Assembly (NCBI RefSeq): GCF_000275725.1
Contig: NZ_AJTS01000036.1
Coordinates: forward strand, 1-64,000
DNA: 64,000 nt
Source of the DNA: Vreelandella stevensii S18214
GTDB taxonomy: Bacteria; Pseudomonadota; Gammaproteobacteria; Pseudomonadales; Halomonadaceae
Direction of reading: 5' to 3'
In this document: piece after piece, positions 18,326 to 26,286 of the stretch
Layout of the letters: the number at the start of each line of letters is the position of its first letter
Position numbering within the stretch: the first letter of the stretch is position 1
The notes under the pieces: model-generated
Database searches by the model: none
Told to the model about the DNA's origin: nothing
What the model saw: only the letters and a program-made list of their open reading frames with translations
Translations under genes and position numbers: made by a program

Positions 18326-18859
18326 ATGATCGAAACAAGGGAAGAACTCGACGCCATCAAGCAGTCCTGCCATGCCATGGTGACGCGCAGCGCCGGCCTC
18401 TCCGCAGGTACGGCGATGATTCCCGTGCCGGGGCTGGACATTGGCTCGGACGTGGCGATCCTGATGCGCATCATCCCCAAGATCAACAGCCAGTTTGGGC
18501 TAACGCCGGAGCAGATCGACCGCCTGGATACCGAAAGCAAGCTGTTCGTCATGACCGCCATCTCCAATACCGGCAGCAAGATGGCGGGCAGGTACATCAC
18601 CAAAAACCTGATCGTGACCCTGCTCGGCAAGATGGGCATCAAAGTTGCCGCCAAAGGCACCAGCAAATTCGTCCCGCTGATTGGCAGCGCCGTGGCGGGC
18701 GGCATCAGTTTTACCGCCATGAAATACATGGGCAACAGCCACATCGAAGACTGCTACAAGGTCGCGTTGGCCGCCCTGGAAAACCGTCAAATCGAACCGA
18801 TGGCCGACGCCGACCCCGAGGCGCCAGCCGATGACTCCCACCCGACCGAGACGCCGTAG
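18326..18859 (+). CDS. DUF697-like / EcsC-like membrane-associated protein
   Basis: A 177-residue protein with Gly- and Ala-rich amphipathic segments: SAGLSAGTAMIPVPGLDIG, DVAILMRIIPKINSQFGL, and a later KFVPLIGSAVAGGISFTAM hydrophobic helix. The pattern is that of DUF697/EcsC-like proteins, which associate with membranes and have no agreed function. The ATG at 18326 follows AAAGGAAT at good spacing. The acidic tail (ADADPEAPADD) is low complexity. It lies 29 bases after the MerR gene and 22 bases before a DUF1330 gene, so the three could be co-transcribed, but no shared role is evident. Confidence 0.6.
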   Translation: MIETREELDAIKQSCHAMVTRSAGLSAGTAMIPVPGLDIGSDVAILMRIIPKINSQFGLTPEQIDRLDTESKLFVMTAISNTGSKMAGRYITKNLIVTLLGKMGIKVAAKGTSKFVPLIGSAVAGGISFTAMKYMGNSHIEDCYKVALAALENRQIEPMADADPEAPADDSHPTETP

Positions 18860-18881
18860 CGTCGACCAACAAGGAAATCCA

Positions 18882-19178
18882 ATGCCTGCTTATGTCGTTT
18901 TAACCCGTGAACACACCCACAACAGCGAAGAAATGCAGCGCTACAGCGAAAAGGCCAAAGCCGCTCGGGAAGGCCACGACCCGCAGCCACTGGCCTTCTA
19001 CGGAGACTTCGAAGTGCTGGAAGGCAGCGCCATGGAAGGCGCCGTGATCCTGCGCTTCCCCGACATGGCCGCCGCCCGCGCCTGGTACCAAAGCCCCGCC
19101 TACCAGGAAGCCCGCCAACACCGCTTCCTGGGCGCCGATTACCGCGTCTTTTTGGTAGAGGGTATTGAAGAGGTGTGA
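18882..19178 (+). CDS. DUF1330-family ferredoxin-like fold protein
   Basis: A 98-residue protein: MPAYVVLTREHTHNSEEMQR, then FYGDFEVLEGSAMEGAVILR, then FPDMAAARAWYQSPAYQEAR and a final DYRVFLVEG. This is the DUF1330 pattern, a dimeric alpha/beta barrel related to ABM and EthD proteins, of unknown function. The ATG at 18882 follows AAGGAAA. Its 3' end overlaps the convergent NYN gene by 40 bases. Confidence 0.88.
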   Translation: MPAYVVLTREHTHNSEEMQRYSEKAKAAREGHDPQPLAFYGDFEVLEGSAMEGAVILRFPDMAAARAWYQSPAYQEARQHRFLGADYRVFLVEGIEEV

Positions 19179-19609
19179 TAGCGCAACAAGTCACCCTCGA
19201 TGGGGATGAACTGGCTGGCGGCGTTGATCAGGGAAGCGGCGGTGAGCTGGGGCACGCCGTAGACTTCCACCCGTTTGCCGTGGGTCTCACGGATCTTCTG
19301 CGCCAACAGGTCGAAGTCGCCATCGCCGGAGACCAGCACCACCACATCCGCCTTCTCGGCGTATTCGATGGCATCGAGGGTGATGCCCACGTCCCAATCC
19401 CCCTTGGCCGAACCATCCGCGCGCTGAATGAACGGCTTTAACCTGACCTCGAAGCCAATCGAACGGAGGATATTCTGGAACTCACGCTGCTTGGCATCGC
19501 CCTTGTCGATGGCATAGCAGCGGGCGGCCAGCACCTCCCGGTTCGCCGTTGCCTTGGCCCAGAAACGACGGTAATCGAAGTGCCTGCCGTAGGCGTCGCG
19601 TACGGTGTA
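19139..19609 (-). pseudogene. NYN-domain (LabA/DUF88-like) gene, 3' part, interrupted by a mobile element
   Basis: From TAC at 19609 to the stop at 19139 the frame encodes YTVRDAYGRHFDYRRFWAKA, then AIDKGDAKQREFQNILRSIG, KGDWDVGITLDAIEYAEKA and DVVVLVSGDGDFDLLAQKI, the core of an NYN (PIN-like) domain with its metal-binding acidic residues. The first 14 codons are at 20976-20935, on the other side of the IS element. Joining the parts gives MTRVAIFVDTQNVY plus YTVRD..., an intact 170-residue protein with the acidic FVD strand that opens the active site. NYN proteins are presumed RNases. A start inside the IS could give a truncated protein without the first strand. Confidence 0.88.
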
Positions 19610-19695
19610 CTGACACTCCCCGCCCGCCGCGCTTCGCGCTTTGGGCGAGGGTTCTGAGATCACCCCCAGAACCTTCCTGCTTCCACACGCCTTCA
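19610..19695 (-). ncRNA. Probable omega RNA (reRNA) scaffold at the right end of the tnpB element
   Basis: Downstream of the tnpB stop are two stem-loops: one pairing GGTTCTG (19650-19656) with CAGAACC (19667-19673), and one pairing CGCCC (19621-19625) with GGGCG (19643-19647) around an inner GCGC-TTC-GCGC. In IS200/IS605 elements an RNA covering the tnpB 3' end and right end serves as TnpB's guide RNA, its spacer being the flanking DNA. Here the spacer would begin TACACCGTACGCGACG in the NYN gene. Ends of the RNA are approximate. Confidence 0.55.
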
Positions 19696-20832
19696 CTAGA
19701 TAGCAGCCAGGCCGCTGCCCTCCGCTCCGGTCGCTCCACAGGCTAACCCCGCCAGCCCGGCGGTTTGTATATTCCTGGCCGCGTTGATGTCGCGGTCAAT
19801 GGGATAGCCGCAGCTTTCGCAGTGCCAGTGACGTTGCGACAGCGGCAGCTTCTCAACCTTGTAGCCACAGCCATGACACCGCTTGCTGCTGGGGAACCAC
19901 TGGCTCACTTTCACCAGTTGGCGCCCCGCCCAGGCGGCCTTGTATTCCAGTTGCCGGACGAACTCACCCCACCCGGCATCGCTAATGGATTTAGAAAGCC
20001 GTCTATTCTTGATCATACCAATGATATTAAGTGACTCGACGCACAGGACTTGGTTTTCGTTAATGAGTGCGCGGGTCGCTTTGTGGGTAGCGTCACGGCG
20101 ACAGTCGGCGATCTTGGCATGTAGCCGTGCCACTTTCCGGCGGTGTTTGTTGCGGTTGTTTGAACCTGTCTGTTTTTTCGCCAACCGGCGCTGCAAGCAG
20201 GCCAGCTTCGCCTCGTAGCGTTTCAGATGACGCGGATTGCCCGATTTTGCGCCGTCACTGGTAATGAACAAATCGCTCAAGCCGAGGTCAATGCCGACCG
20301 TTTTGCGCGTGACCGGAAGCGCTTTTGGCACGAAATCACACAGGCAACTGATGAAGTAGCGTCCAGCACGATCGCGTGAAATCGTGATGGTAGAGGGTGC
20401 AGAGGGTAGTGACCGGCTCCATCGGATGGGTAACGGCGTCTTCGCTTTTGCGATAGTGATCTCACCATCCCGATAGCGGAACGCGGCCTTGGTCAGCCGG
20501 ATCGACTGCCGGCAATCCTTGCGCTTGAAACGTGGGTAGCGCGCCTTGAGCTTTGGGTTGAAGAAGTTGTCGAAGGCGGCTTTCTGGTCGCGGAGCGTTT
20601 GCTGCAGGATCACGCTGGAAACATCCCGCAACCACGGAAACTCCGCCTTTAAGCCCACCAGTCGCTTTTCCGCCGATGAGTGCGAGACCGATTCACCGCG
20701 CTGCTGATACGCCTCGGTGCGATAGGCCAGGGTATTATTCCAGACAAAACGGGCACACCCGAACGACTGCGCCAGCAGCTCAGCCTGTTCGGAGGTGGGG
20801 TAGAACCGTTCTTTGTAGGCACGCTTTTTCAT
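19696..20832 (-). CDS. tnpB: RNA-guided endonuclease TnpB
   Basis: A 378-residue TnpB. The N-terminal helix-turn-helix region starts MKKRAYKERFYPTSEQ. The RuvC-like nuclease has D182 in VGIDLG, E266 in VLCVESLN and the third acidic motif in DRDINAARNI (346-355); a zinc finger is formed by C319-x2-C322 and C338-x2-C341. All catalytic and zinc residues are present, so the enzyme looks intact. TnpB cuts DNA matching its guide next to a short TAM, favouring retention of the element. The TAM predicted from the left flank is TTTAC or TTAC. It ends in a Gly/Ala-rich tail (AGLAGLACGATGAEG), somewhat unusual. Confidence 0.95.
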   Translation of the reverse strand: MKKRAYKERFYPTSEQAELLAQSFGCARFVWNNTLAYRTEAYQQRGESVSHSSAEKRLVGLKAEFPWLRDVSSVILQQTLRDQKAAFDNFFNPKLKARYPRFKRKDCRQSIRLTKAAFRYRDGEITIAKAKTPLPIRWSRSLPSAPSTITISRDRAGRYFISCLCDFVPKALPVTRKTVGIDLGLSDLFITSDGAKSGNPRHLKRYEAKLACLQRRLAKKQTGSNNRNKHRRKVARLHAKIADCRRDATHKATRALINENQVLCVESLNIIGMIKNRRLSKSISDAGWGEFVRQLEYKAAWAGRQLVKVSQWFPSSKRCHGCGYKVEKLPLSQRHWHCESCGYPIDRDINAARNIQTAGLAGLACGATGAEGSGLAAI

Positions 20833-20934
20833 ACTGTATAAATATCAGGGCAATGAGGCGAAGTCAATCTGGCACCGCTACGCGGTGCGCGCTTGTATCA
20901 CCGCCCGACTGGGCGATGCATTACGCGCTGTTTG

Positions 20935-20976
20935 GTAAACGTTCTGAGTGTCTACGAAGATGGCAACGCGGGTCAT
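20935..20976 (-). pseudogene. NYN-domain gene, first 14 codons, separated from the rest by the IS
   Basis: ATG at 20976 opens MTRVAIFVDTQNVY, the first beta strand and catalytic Asp of an NYN domain; the IS begins immediately after GTTTAC at 20935. The codon that follows in the intact gene is TAC at 19609. A TATACT (21045-21040) may be the -10 of its promoter. Confidence 0.88.
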
Positions 20977-20978
20977 GG

Positions 20979-21011
20979 CATGGGGGCCTCGGCAGTGAGT
21001 GTGCCCCCATG
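20979..21011. repeat. 9-bp inverted repeat just upstream of the NYN start
   Basis: CATGGGGGC (20979-20987) and GCCCCCATG (21003-21011) form a perfect inverted repeat around 15 bases, ending two bases before the NYN ATG. In RNA it would hold the initiation region, where no Shine-Dalgarno sequence is visible; as DNA it could be an operator. It ends in no T-run, so it is unlikely to be a terminator. Confidence 0.6.
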
Positions 21012-21113
21012 GTACGCGATAACCCATGCCCTCGAACTCAGTATATTGGGCTCCTCACATCAGACCTTCACTCCTGAATAAAAGAGGCCATGAGCCTGGC
21101 GTCAAGCCGCTTT

Positions 21114-24100
21114 CTAGCCATGACGGCGCGCGCGCCACTCCAACACACGCTCCTGAAGCCCCATCACGAACACGAAAAACACCGGAACGAACAGCACCAC
21201 CAACAAGGTACCGCTGACCATGCCGCCAAACACGCCGGTGCCGATGGCGTGTTGGGTATTGGCGCTAGCGCCGTAGGCAAGCATCAACGGCACCACGCCG
21301 AGGCCGAAGGCGAGTGATGTCATCAGGATCGGGCGCAGGCGCAGTCTGGCGGCCTCCACTGCCGCTTCCCGTAATCCCCAGCCTTGTTCGCGAAGCTGTT
21401 TGGCAAATTCCACGATCAGGATTGCGTTCTTCGCCGACAGCCCAATCACGGTGATCATGCCGACCTTGAAGAACACATCGTTGGGCAGCCCCCTCAGCAT
21501 CACGGCACCCACTGCCCCCAGCAGCCCCAGCGGCACCACCAGCATGACCGAGACCGGAATAGACCAGCTTTCATACAGCGCCGCCAATACCAGAAATACC
21601 GCCAGAATCGACAGGGCCATCAGCATGGGTGCCTGGGAAGAAGACTGCCTCTCCTGCAAGGACTGGCCTGTCCAGGCCACGGCGAAACCGGGGGGAAGCT
21701 GCTGGACCAAGCGCTCCACCTCGGCCATGGCCTGACCGGTGGAAGCGCCCGCCGCCGCACTCCCGGAAATGCTCGTGGCGGGATAGCCAAGATACCGCTC
21801 CAACTGTAGCGGCGTTTCGTCCCACACCGGCGTGACCACCTCGGAAAGCGCCACCATGCCTCCTCGCACATTGCGCACCTGAAGTCTCAACACATCGTCG
21901 ATCTGCATACGCGCCGGCGCATCCGCTTGCAGGATGACCTGCTGCATACGGCCCTGATTGGGGAAATCGTTGAGGTACGACGACCCCATGGCAGCAGAGA
22001 GGATGTCACCAATATTGGCGAAGGGCACGCCCAGAGCCCCGGCCTTGCGGCGGTCGATATCCAGGCGAAGGCTCGCACCCTCGGGCAGGCCATCGGCGTA
22101 AACGTCGCTCAAGACCTGGCTTTGCGCGGCCAGCGCGATCAGTGCAGTTTCCGCTTCCTTCAAGGCGGCAGGGCCTTGGTTGCGGAGATCCTGAAGATAA
22201 AAAGTAAACCCCGACTTGGTACCCAGCTCATCGATTGCCGGGGGCAACAGGCTCATCACCGTGCCTTCGTTGAGCTGCTCCATGGCCTGCTGGGCTAGCT
22301 CGGCTTCTTCCGCCGTGGTCGCGCCATCGCGTTTCCCCCAATCCTCGAGCATGGTGAACGCCAGCGCCGTATTCGCCCCCGAGCCGGAAAACCCGAAGCC
22401 CAGGATGGACATGTTGCCGCTCACCGCCGCACGTGACATCACATGATTCTCGTAGGCCTTGACCACCTCCAGGGTCCGCTCGGTGGTCGCGTTGGCGGGT
22501 AGCTGAATACTGGTCATGAAGTACCCCTGATCCTCTTCTGGCAAAAACGATGACGGTAGCCTGCTCATGGCAAACAGCAACACGCCCGACAGCGCCAAGA
22601 ACAGCACCATGAGCCGACCGCTGCGAGCGACCAGCCCGGTCACCTGGCGCTGATAGCGCCCGGTCAGAACATCGAAACGACGATTGAACCAGCCAAAAAA
22701 GCCACGTTTGTCATGATGATCGGCAGCCACGGGCCTGAGCAGGCTCGCGCATAGCGCTGGCGTCAGCGTGAGCGCCAGAAACGCCGAGAACAGAATCGAG
22801 ACCACCATCGACAGCGCGAACTGTTGATAGATCACTCCCACCGAACCACTCGAAAAAGCCATGGGCACGAAGACCACGGTCAGCACCAGAGTGATGCCGA
22901 TGACCGCGCCGGTGATCTCTTTAATCGCCTTTTGAGTGGCCTCTTTCGGCGGCAGCCCTTCCGAAGCCATGATGCGCTCGACGTTTTCCACCACCACGAT
23001 GGCATCGTCGACGATAATGCCGATAGCCAGGACCATGCCGAACATGGTCAACACGTTGATCGAGAACCCCGCCAACAGCATGACCGTGAACGTGCCCAAT
23101 AGCGCAATCGGTGCCACCAACGCAGGAATCAGGGTGTAGCGCACCTTCTGCAGAAACAGCAGCATGACCAGAAACACCAGCACCATCGCCTCGATCAAGG
23201 TGTGGATGACCTTCTGTATGGAGACCTTGACGAAGGGAGCCGTGTCGAAAGGCACCGAATAGTTCATCCCCGCAGGCAGGCTTGCGCCAAGCTCGGCAAG
23301 GCGCGCGCGTACGCCATCGGCCGTGCGTACGGCGTTGGCCCCAGGCGCGAGCTGGATAGCCGCAGCGGTGGCGGGCTGCCCATTCTCACGATTCGAGAAG
23401 CCATAGGATTGAGCCCCTAGCGCCACCCTGGCCACATCGCCCACCACCACCTGAGCGCCGCTCTCGTCAGCGCGCAGCACAATCGCAGCGAACTCCTCGG
23501 GGGTACGCAGTTGCCCGTCGGCCACCAGCAGCGTGGTGACCCTCTGGCCAGGAACAGCCGGAGAAGCCCCGATACTACCGGGCACGATGGGCGCGTTCTG
23601 CGCCTGAATCACGGCGGAAACGTCGTTGATCGAAAGCTCATAGTCCGCGAGTTTTTGCGGGTCGATCCAGATACGCATCGCCTGCTCGGCACCGAACAGC
23701 TGCACCTTGCCTACCCCATCGACACGCCGAAGCTCCTCGACCATGTTGCGCGCCATGTAGTCGTTCAAGGCCAATTCATCGAAGCGCCCATCCTCTGACG
23801 TCAACCCCACGATCATCAAAAAGCTCGACGACGCGGATTCGACGCTCAGCCCATCCTGACGCACCGCCTGAGGCAAACGGGGCTCCACCGCCTTGAGCTT
23901 GTTCTGAACGTCCACCTGGGCCATCTCCGGGTCGGTACCCGGCTTGAAGGTCACGGTGACCGACGCCGAGCCCGAGGCATCGGCGGTAGATTGGTAATAC
24001 AGCACGTTCTTGACGCTGGAAAGCTCACGCTCGATCAGGCTGACGACGGTGTCGCTCATGGTTTGTGGGGTTGCGCCAGGGTAGGTGGCGGTGATGGTCA

Positions 24101-24227
24101 CCGACGGCGGCGCCACGGAGGGATAATGCGCCACCGGCAGCGAGGGAATGGAGATCACACCCAACAAGATGATGAACAGGGCGATCACCCATGCAAAGAC
24201 TGGGCGCTGGATGAAGAACTGGGGCAT
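21114..24227 (-). CDS. RND multidrug efflux permease, AdeB/AcrB-like (HAE1)
   Basis: A 1037-residue RND pump starting MPQFFIQRPVFAWVIALFII. It has the expected 12 helices, two large periplasmic loops, the proton-relay aspartates in GIIVDDAIVVVENVER, and MPLM-type central-pore residues in the porter domain. It exports drugs from periplasm or inner leaflet, driven by protons, as a trimer with the adaptor encoded 30 bases upstream. The order adaptor-pump with divergent response regulator and kinase is that of adeAB-adeRS in Acinetobacter baumannii, and the two-component proteins are also AdeRS-like. No outer-membrane channel gene is nearby, so a TolC/OprM homologue elsewhere would be needed. Confidence 0.95.
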   Translation of the reverse strand: MPQFFIQRPVFAWVIALFIILLGVISIPSLPVAHYPSVAPPSVTITATYPGATPQTMSDTVVSLIERELSSVKNVLYYQSTADASGSASVTVTFKPGTDPEMAQVDVQNKLKAVEPRLPQAVRQDGLSVESASSSFLMIVGLTSEDGRFDELALNDYMARNMVEELRRVDGVGKVQLFGAEQAMRIWIDPQKLADYELSINDVSAVIQAQNAPIVPGSIGASPAVPGQRVTTLLVADGQLRTPEEFAAIVLRADESGAQVVVGDVARVALGAQSYGFSNRENGQPATAAAIQLAPGANAVRTADGVRARLAELGASLPAGMNYSVPFDTAPFVKVSIQKVIHTLIEAMVLVFLVMLLFLQKVRYTLIPALVAPIALLGTFTVMLLAGFSINVLTMFGMVLAIGIIVDDAIVVVENVERIMASEGLPPKEATQKAIKEITGAVIGITLVLTVVFVPMAFSSGSVGVIYQQFALSMVVSILFSAFLALTLTPALCASLLRPVAADHHDKRGFFGWFNRRFDVLTGRYQRQVTGLVARSGRLMVLFLALSGVLLFAMSRLPSSFLPEEDQGYFMTSIQLPANATTERTLEVVKAYENHVMSRAAVSGNMSILGFGFSGSGANTALAFTMLEDWGKRDGATTAEEAELAQQAMEQLNEGTVMSLLPPAIDELGTKSGFTFYLQDLRNQGPAALKEAETALIALAAQSQVLSDVYADGLPEGASLRLDIDRRKAGALGVPFANIGDILSAAMGSSYLNDFPNQGRMQQVILQADAPARMQIDDVLRLQVRNVRGGMVALSEVVTPVWDETPLQLERYLGYPATSISGSAAAGASTGQAMAEVERLVQQLPPGFAVAWTGQSLQERQSSSQAPMLMALSILAVFLVLAALYESWSIPVSVMLVVPLGLLGAVGAVMLRGLPNDVFFKVGMITVIGLSAKNAILIVEFAKQLREQGWGLREAAVEAARLRLRPILMTSLAFGLGVVPLMLAYGASANTQHAIGTGVFGGMVSGTLLVVLFVPVFFVFVMGLQERVLEWRARRHG

Positions 24228-24257
24228 GGCAGAGAGTCCTGGAGCGAGTTCTGAATA

Positions 24258-25421
24258 TCAGCGAATGGAGGCAGCAATGGCGCCGTCGGGTGTAGGGGCC
24301 ACCCAGCTCACTGGATCGACCTGTGCACCGTCCGCCAAGCGCTCGACGCCTTCCACGACGACTTTCTGGCCTTCGGTCAGGCCGGCCTGAACCCGGTAGC
24401 GCCCCTCTTTCACGTCAGCAAGCTCGACGGCCATCATCTCGACCCGTTCGCTGTCGTCCATCACCCACACATAGGGCTTGCCCCCAATGCGCACCACGGA
24501 CTGCTGCGCGACGCTCAGCACCGCGTCATACCGGGCATACGGCACGCGTGCACGCACGAACATGCCAGGCAGTAGCCGCCGTTCCGGGTTCTCCACCAGC
24601 ACACGCAGCAGCAGGTTGCCAGTGCTGGCATCGACTTCGATACCCGAAAAAAGCAGATGGGCGGCGACGTCATAAGGCGCACCATCACGGCCCAACAGGG
24701 TAATCGGCATGCCGCCCTCGAGAGCGGGGTAAGAAGCCATGGCATCCTGGAGCCCATCGAGAGAGGACGATGGGCGGCGAACATCCACATAGACCTTGTC
24801 GATGTTTTGCACCCGCGCCAAAGGAGTACTCTCGCCGCTGCCGACCAACGCCCCCTCGGTCACCATCGCCTGATCGACGCGCCCGGAAATCGGCGTCGTC
24901 ACCGTGGCAAACGCCAGGTCGAGGCGGCGACGTGACAGCGTTGCGCGGGCCTCCGACACGTTCGCCTCGGCCTGGCGGGCAGTGGACACAGCATCGTCAT
25001 AGGCCTGACGGCTCACCGATGCCCCCCGCACCAAGGTTTCCAGCCGCGCCGACTGGGCGCGGGCATTGGCAAGCTCCGCTTCGGCTTTTTGCAGCGCGGC
25101 TTGGGCGATATCCACCTCTGCCTGAAAGGGCGCCGGGTTGATTTCGAACAAGGCCTGCCCTGCGGCTACTTCGTGGCCTTGCTCGAACAGACGCCGTTGA
25201 ACGATGCCGCCGACCTGAGCGCGAATGTCGGCCACTTGAAACGGCGCGACCCGCCCGATCAGGTCCTCGGCAATCTCCCACTCGCCTGCGGCCAGGGTTT
25301 CGACGGAAACCCGAGGCACAGACGGCACATCGACCTCCTCCACCTGAGGCTCACACCCTGCCAGCAAGGTCATCAACAAGGCGACCACACCACCACGACG
25401 GCATACCATTCCAAGCTTCAT
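24258..25421 (-). CDS. RND periplasmic adaptor lipoprotein, AdeA/AcrA-like
   Basis: A 387-residue membrane-fusion protein. It begins MKLGMVCRRGG and carries a lipoprotein signal with the lipobox LLAGC (Cys near residue 23). Then come the barrel-sandwich/lipoyl half (APFQVADIRAQVGGIVQRRL, GQALFEINPAPFQ), a long coiled-coil hairpin, the second half (APIS-type motif here TTPISGRVDQAMVTEGALV) and the beta-barrel (ERRLLPGMFVRARVPYA). It links the RND pump to the outer-membrane duct. The ATG at 25421 was chosen for the lipoprotein signal and GAAGGAA upstream. It forms an operon with the pump. Confidence 0.94.
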   Translation of the reverse strand: MKLGMVCRRGGVVALLMTLLAGCEPQVEEVDVPSVPRVSVETLAAGEWEIAEDLIGRVAPFQVADIRAQVGGIVQRRLFEQGHEVAAGQALFEINPAPFQAEVDIAQAALQKAEAELANARAQSARLETLVRGASVSRQAYDDAVSTARQAEANVSEARATLSRRRLDLAFATVTTPISGRVDQAMVTEGALVGSGESTPLARVQNIDKVYVDVRRPSSSLDGLQDAMASYPALEGGMPITLLGRDGAPYDVAAHLLFSGIEVDASTGNLLLRVLVENPERRLLPGMFVRARVPYARYDAVLSVAQQSVVRIGGKPYVWVMDDSERVEMMAVELADVKEGRYRVQAGLTEGQKVVVEGVERLADGAQVDPVSWVAPTPDGAIAASIR

Positions 25422-25469
25422 GACGAGTTCCTTCAGTACAGGCAGAGGCCTGCCAATAGAATGGAAGGG

Positions 25470-25520
25470 ACTATAGCGGCCCAGCATGGGATTCACGTCG
25501 ACGGTATGTGGAGATATGAT
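25470..25520. promoter_or_regulatory. Divergent promoters between the efflux operon and the response-regulator gene
   Basis: Toward the response regulator, TTCACG (25492-25497) and TATGAT (25515-25520) are separated by 17 bp, a good sigma-70 promoter; transcription would begin near 25527, which argues for translation from the ATG at 25552. Toward the efflux operon (minus strand) there is a -10 TATAGT (25475-25470) without a good -35, as expected for an activator-dependent promoter. GGCAG-AGGC-CTGCC (25441-25454) is a small palindrome in the efflux leader. Confidence 0.6.
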
Positions 25521-25551
25521 GGAGAACGAATTTCATCGTCTTCGAGCCCTC

Positions 25552-26286
25552 ATGCATACGACTCATCAGCCCTCCCCTGCCACCTCAGGCGTGCAAGCCC
25601 TGGTGCTCATCGTCGAAGACGAGCCTGACATCGCGGATATCCTGCAGGCGTATCTGGCACGCGCGGGGCTGCGAACCCTGCACGCAGCGGACGGACGCAG
25701 GGCGCTGGATATGCACGCCACGATGAAACCCGACCTGGTATTGCTCGATGTGAAAATGCCGAAGCTGGACGGATGGCAGGTGCTGTCGGAAATTCGCCAC
25801 CGAGGCCCCACCCCGGTCATCATGTTGACGGCCATGGATCAAGACATCGACAAACTGATGGGCCTGCGCTTCGGCGCCGACGACTATGTCGTAAAGCCCT
25901 TCAATCCCGCCGAAGTGGTTGCGCGGACTCAAGCTGTGCTGAGACGAACCCTGAACGATGCCCACCACCCGCCCCAGGTGCTTCGCATCCCGCCCTTCGA
26001 GATCGACCTGGAGCAGCATGAAGCATCCGTGCAGGTGAACGGCTCCTCGCACACGTTGGCCCTGACGCTCACCGAGTTCAGGCTATTGACCCACTTGGCA
26101 CGGGCACCCAAAAGAGTCTGCACCCGCGCAGAGCTGCTGGCGGCCTGCCTACCCGAAGGCGAAGCAATGGAGCGCACGGTGGACAGCCATATCAGCAAGC
26201 TGCGCAAGAAGCTCGAAGACCTGGGCATCAACGGCATGCCAGCAAGTATTCGCGGCGTTGGCTACCGCCTGTGGGGCACGGAATGA
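25552..26286 (+). CDS. OmpR-family response regulator, AdeR-like
   Basis: A 244-residue response regulator. The receiver domain has LIVEDE (residues 19-24), phospho-acceptor D66 in LVLLDVKMP and the Lys of YVVKPF; the C-terminal winged helix has LTLTEFRLLTHLA and ERTVDSHISKLRKKLE followed by GVGYRL. Wording such as PVIMLTAMDQDIDKLMGLRF and NPAEVVARTQAVLRRT is remarkably close to A. baumannii AdeR as I remember it. AdeR activates adeAB. The start at 25552 was chosen because a promoter -10 box covers the upstream ATG codons at 25516 and 25519. The stop overlaps the kinase start (ATGA). Confidence 0.92.
   Translation: MHTTHQPSPATSGVQALVLIVEDEPDIADILQAYLARAGLRTLHAADGRRALDMHATMKPDLVLLDVKMPKLDGWQVLSEIRHRGPTPVIMLTAMDQDIDKLMGLRFGADDYVVKPFNPAEVVARTQAVLRRTLNDAHHPPQVLRIPPFEIDLEQHEASVQVNGSSHTLALTLTEFRLLTHLARAPKRVCTRAELLAACLPEGEAMERTVDSHISKLRKKLEDLGINGMPASIRGVGYRLWGTE

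Larger units (their letters stand above)
19610..20934 (-). mobile_element. tnpB-only IS200/IS605-family (IS1341-type) insertion element, 1325 bp
   Basis: The element sits after GTTTAC in the NYN gene. Its left end (20934, upstream of tnpB) carries a perfect 7-bp hairpin GCACCGC-TAC-GCGGTGC (20872-20888) and CGCCC-GACT-GGGCG (20902-20915). Its right end (19610) has two hairpins. There is no target duplication, as expected for single-strand IS605 transposition, and the left flank TTTAC contains the TTAC used by IS608. No tnpA gene is present, so movement would need a transposase elsewhere. Deleting exactly these bases restores the NYN reading frame; the right end could shift by a few bases if the empty site differed. 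Confidence 0.85.
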
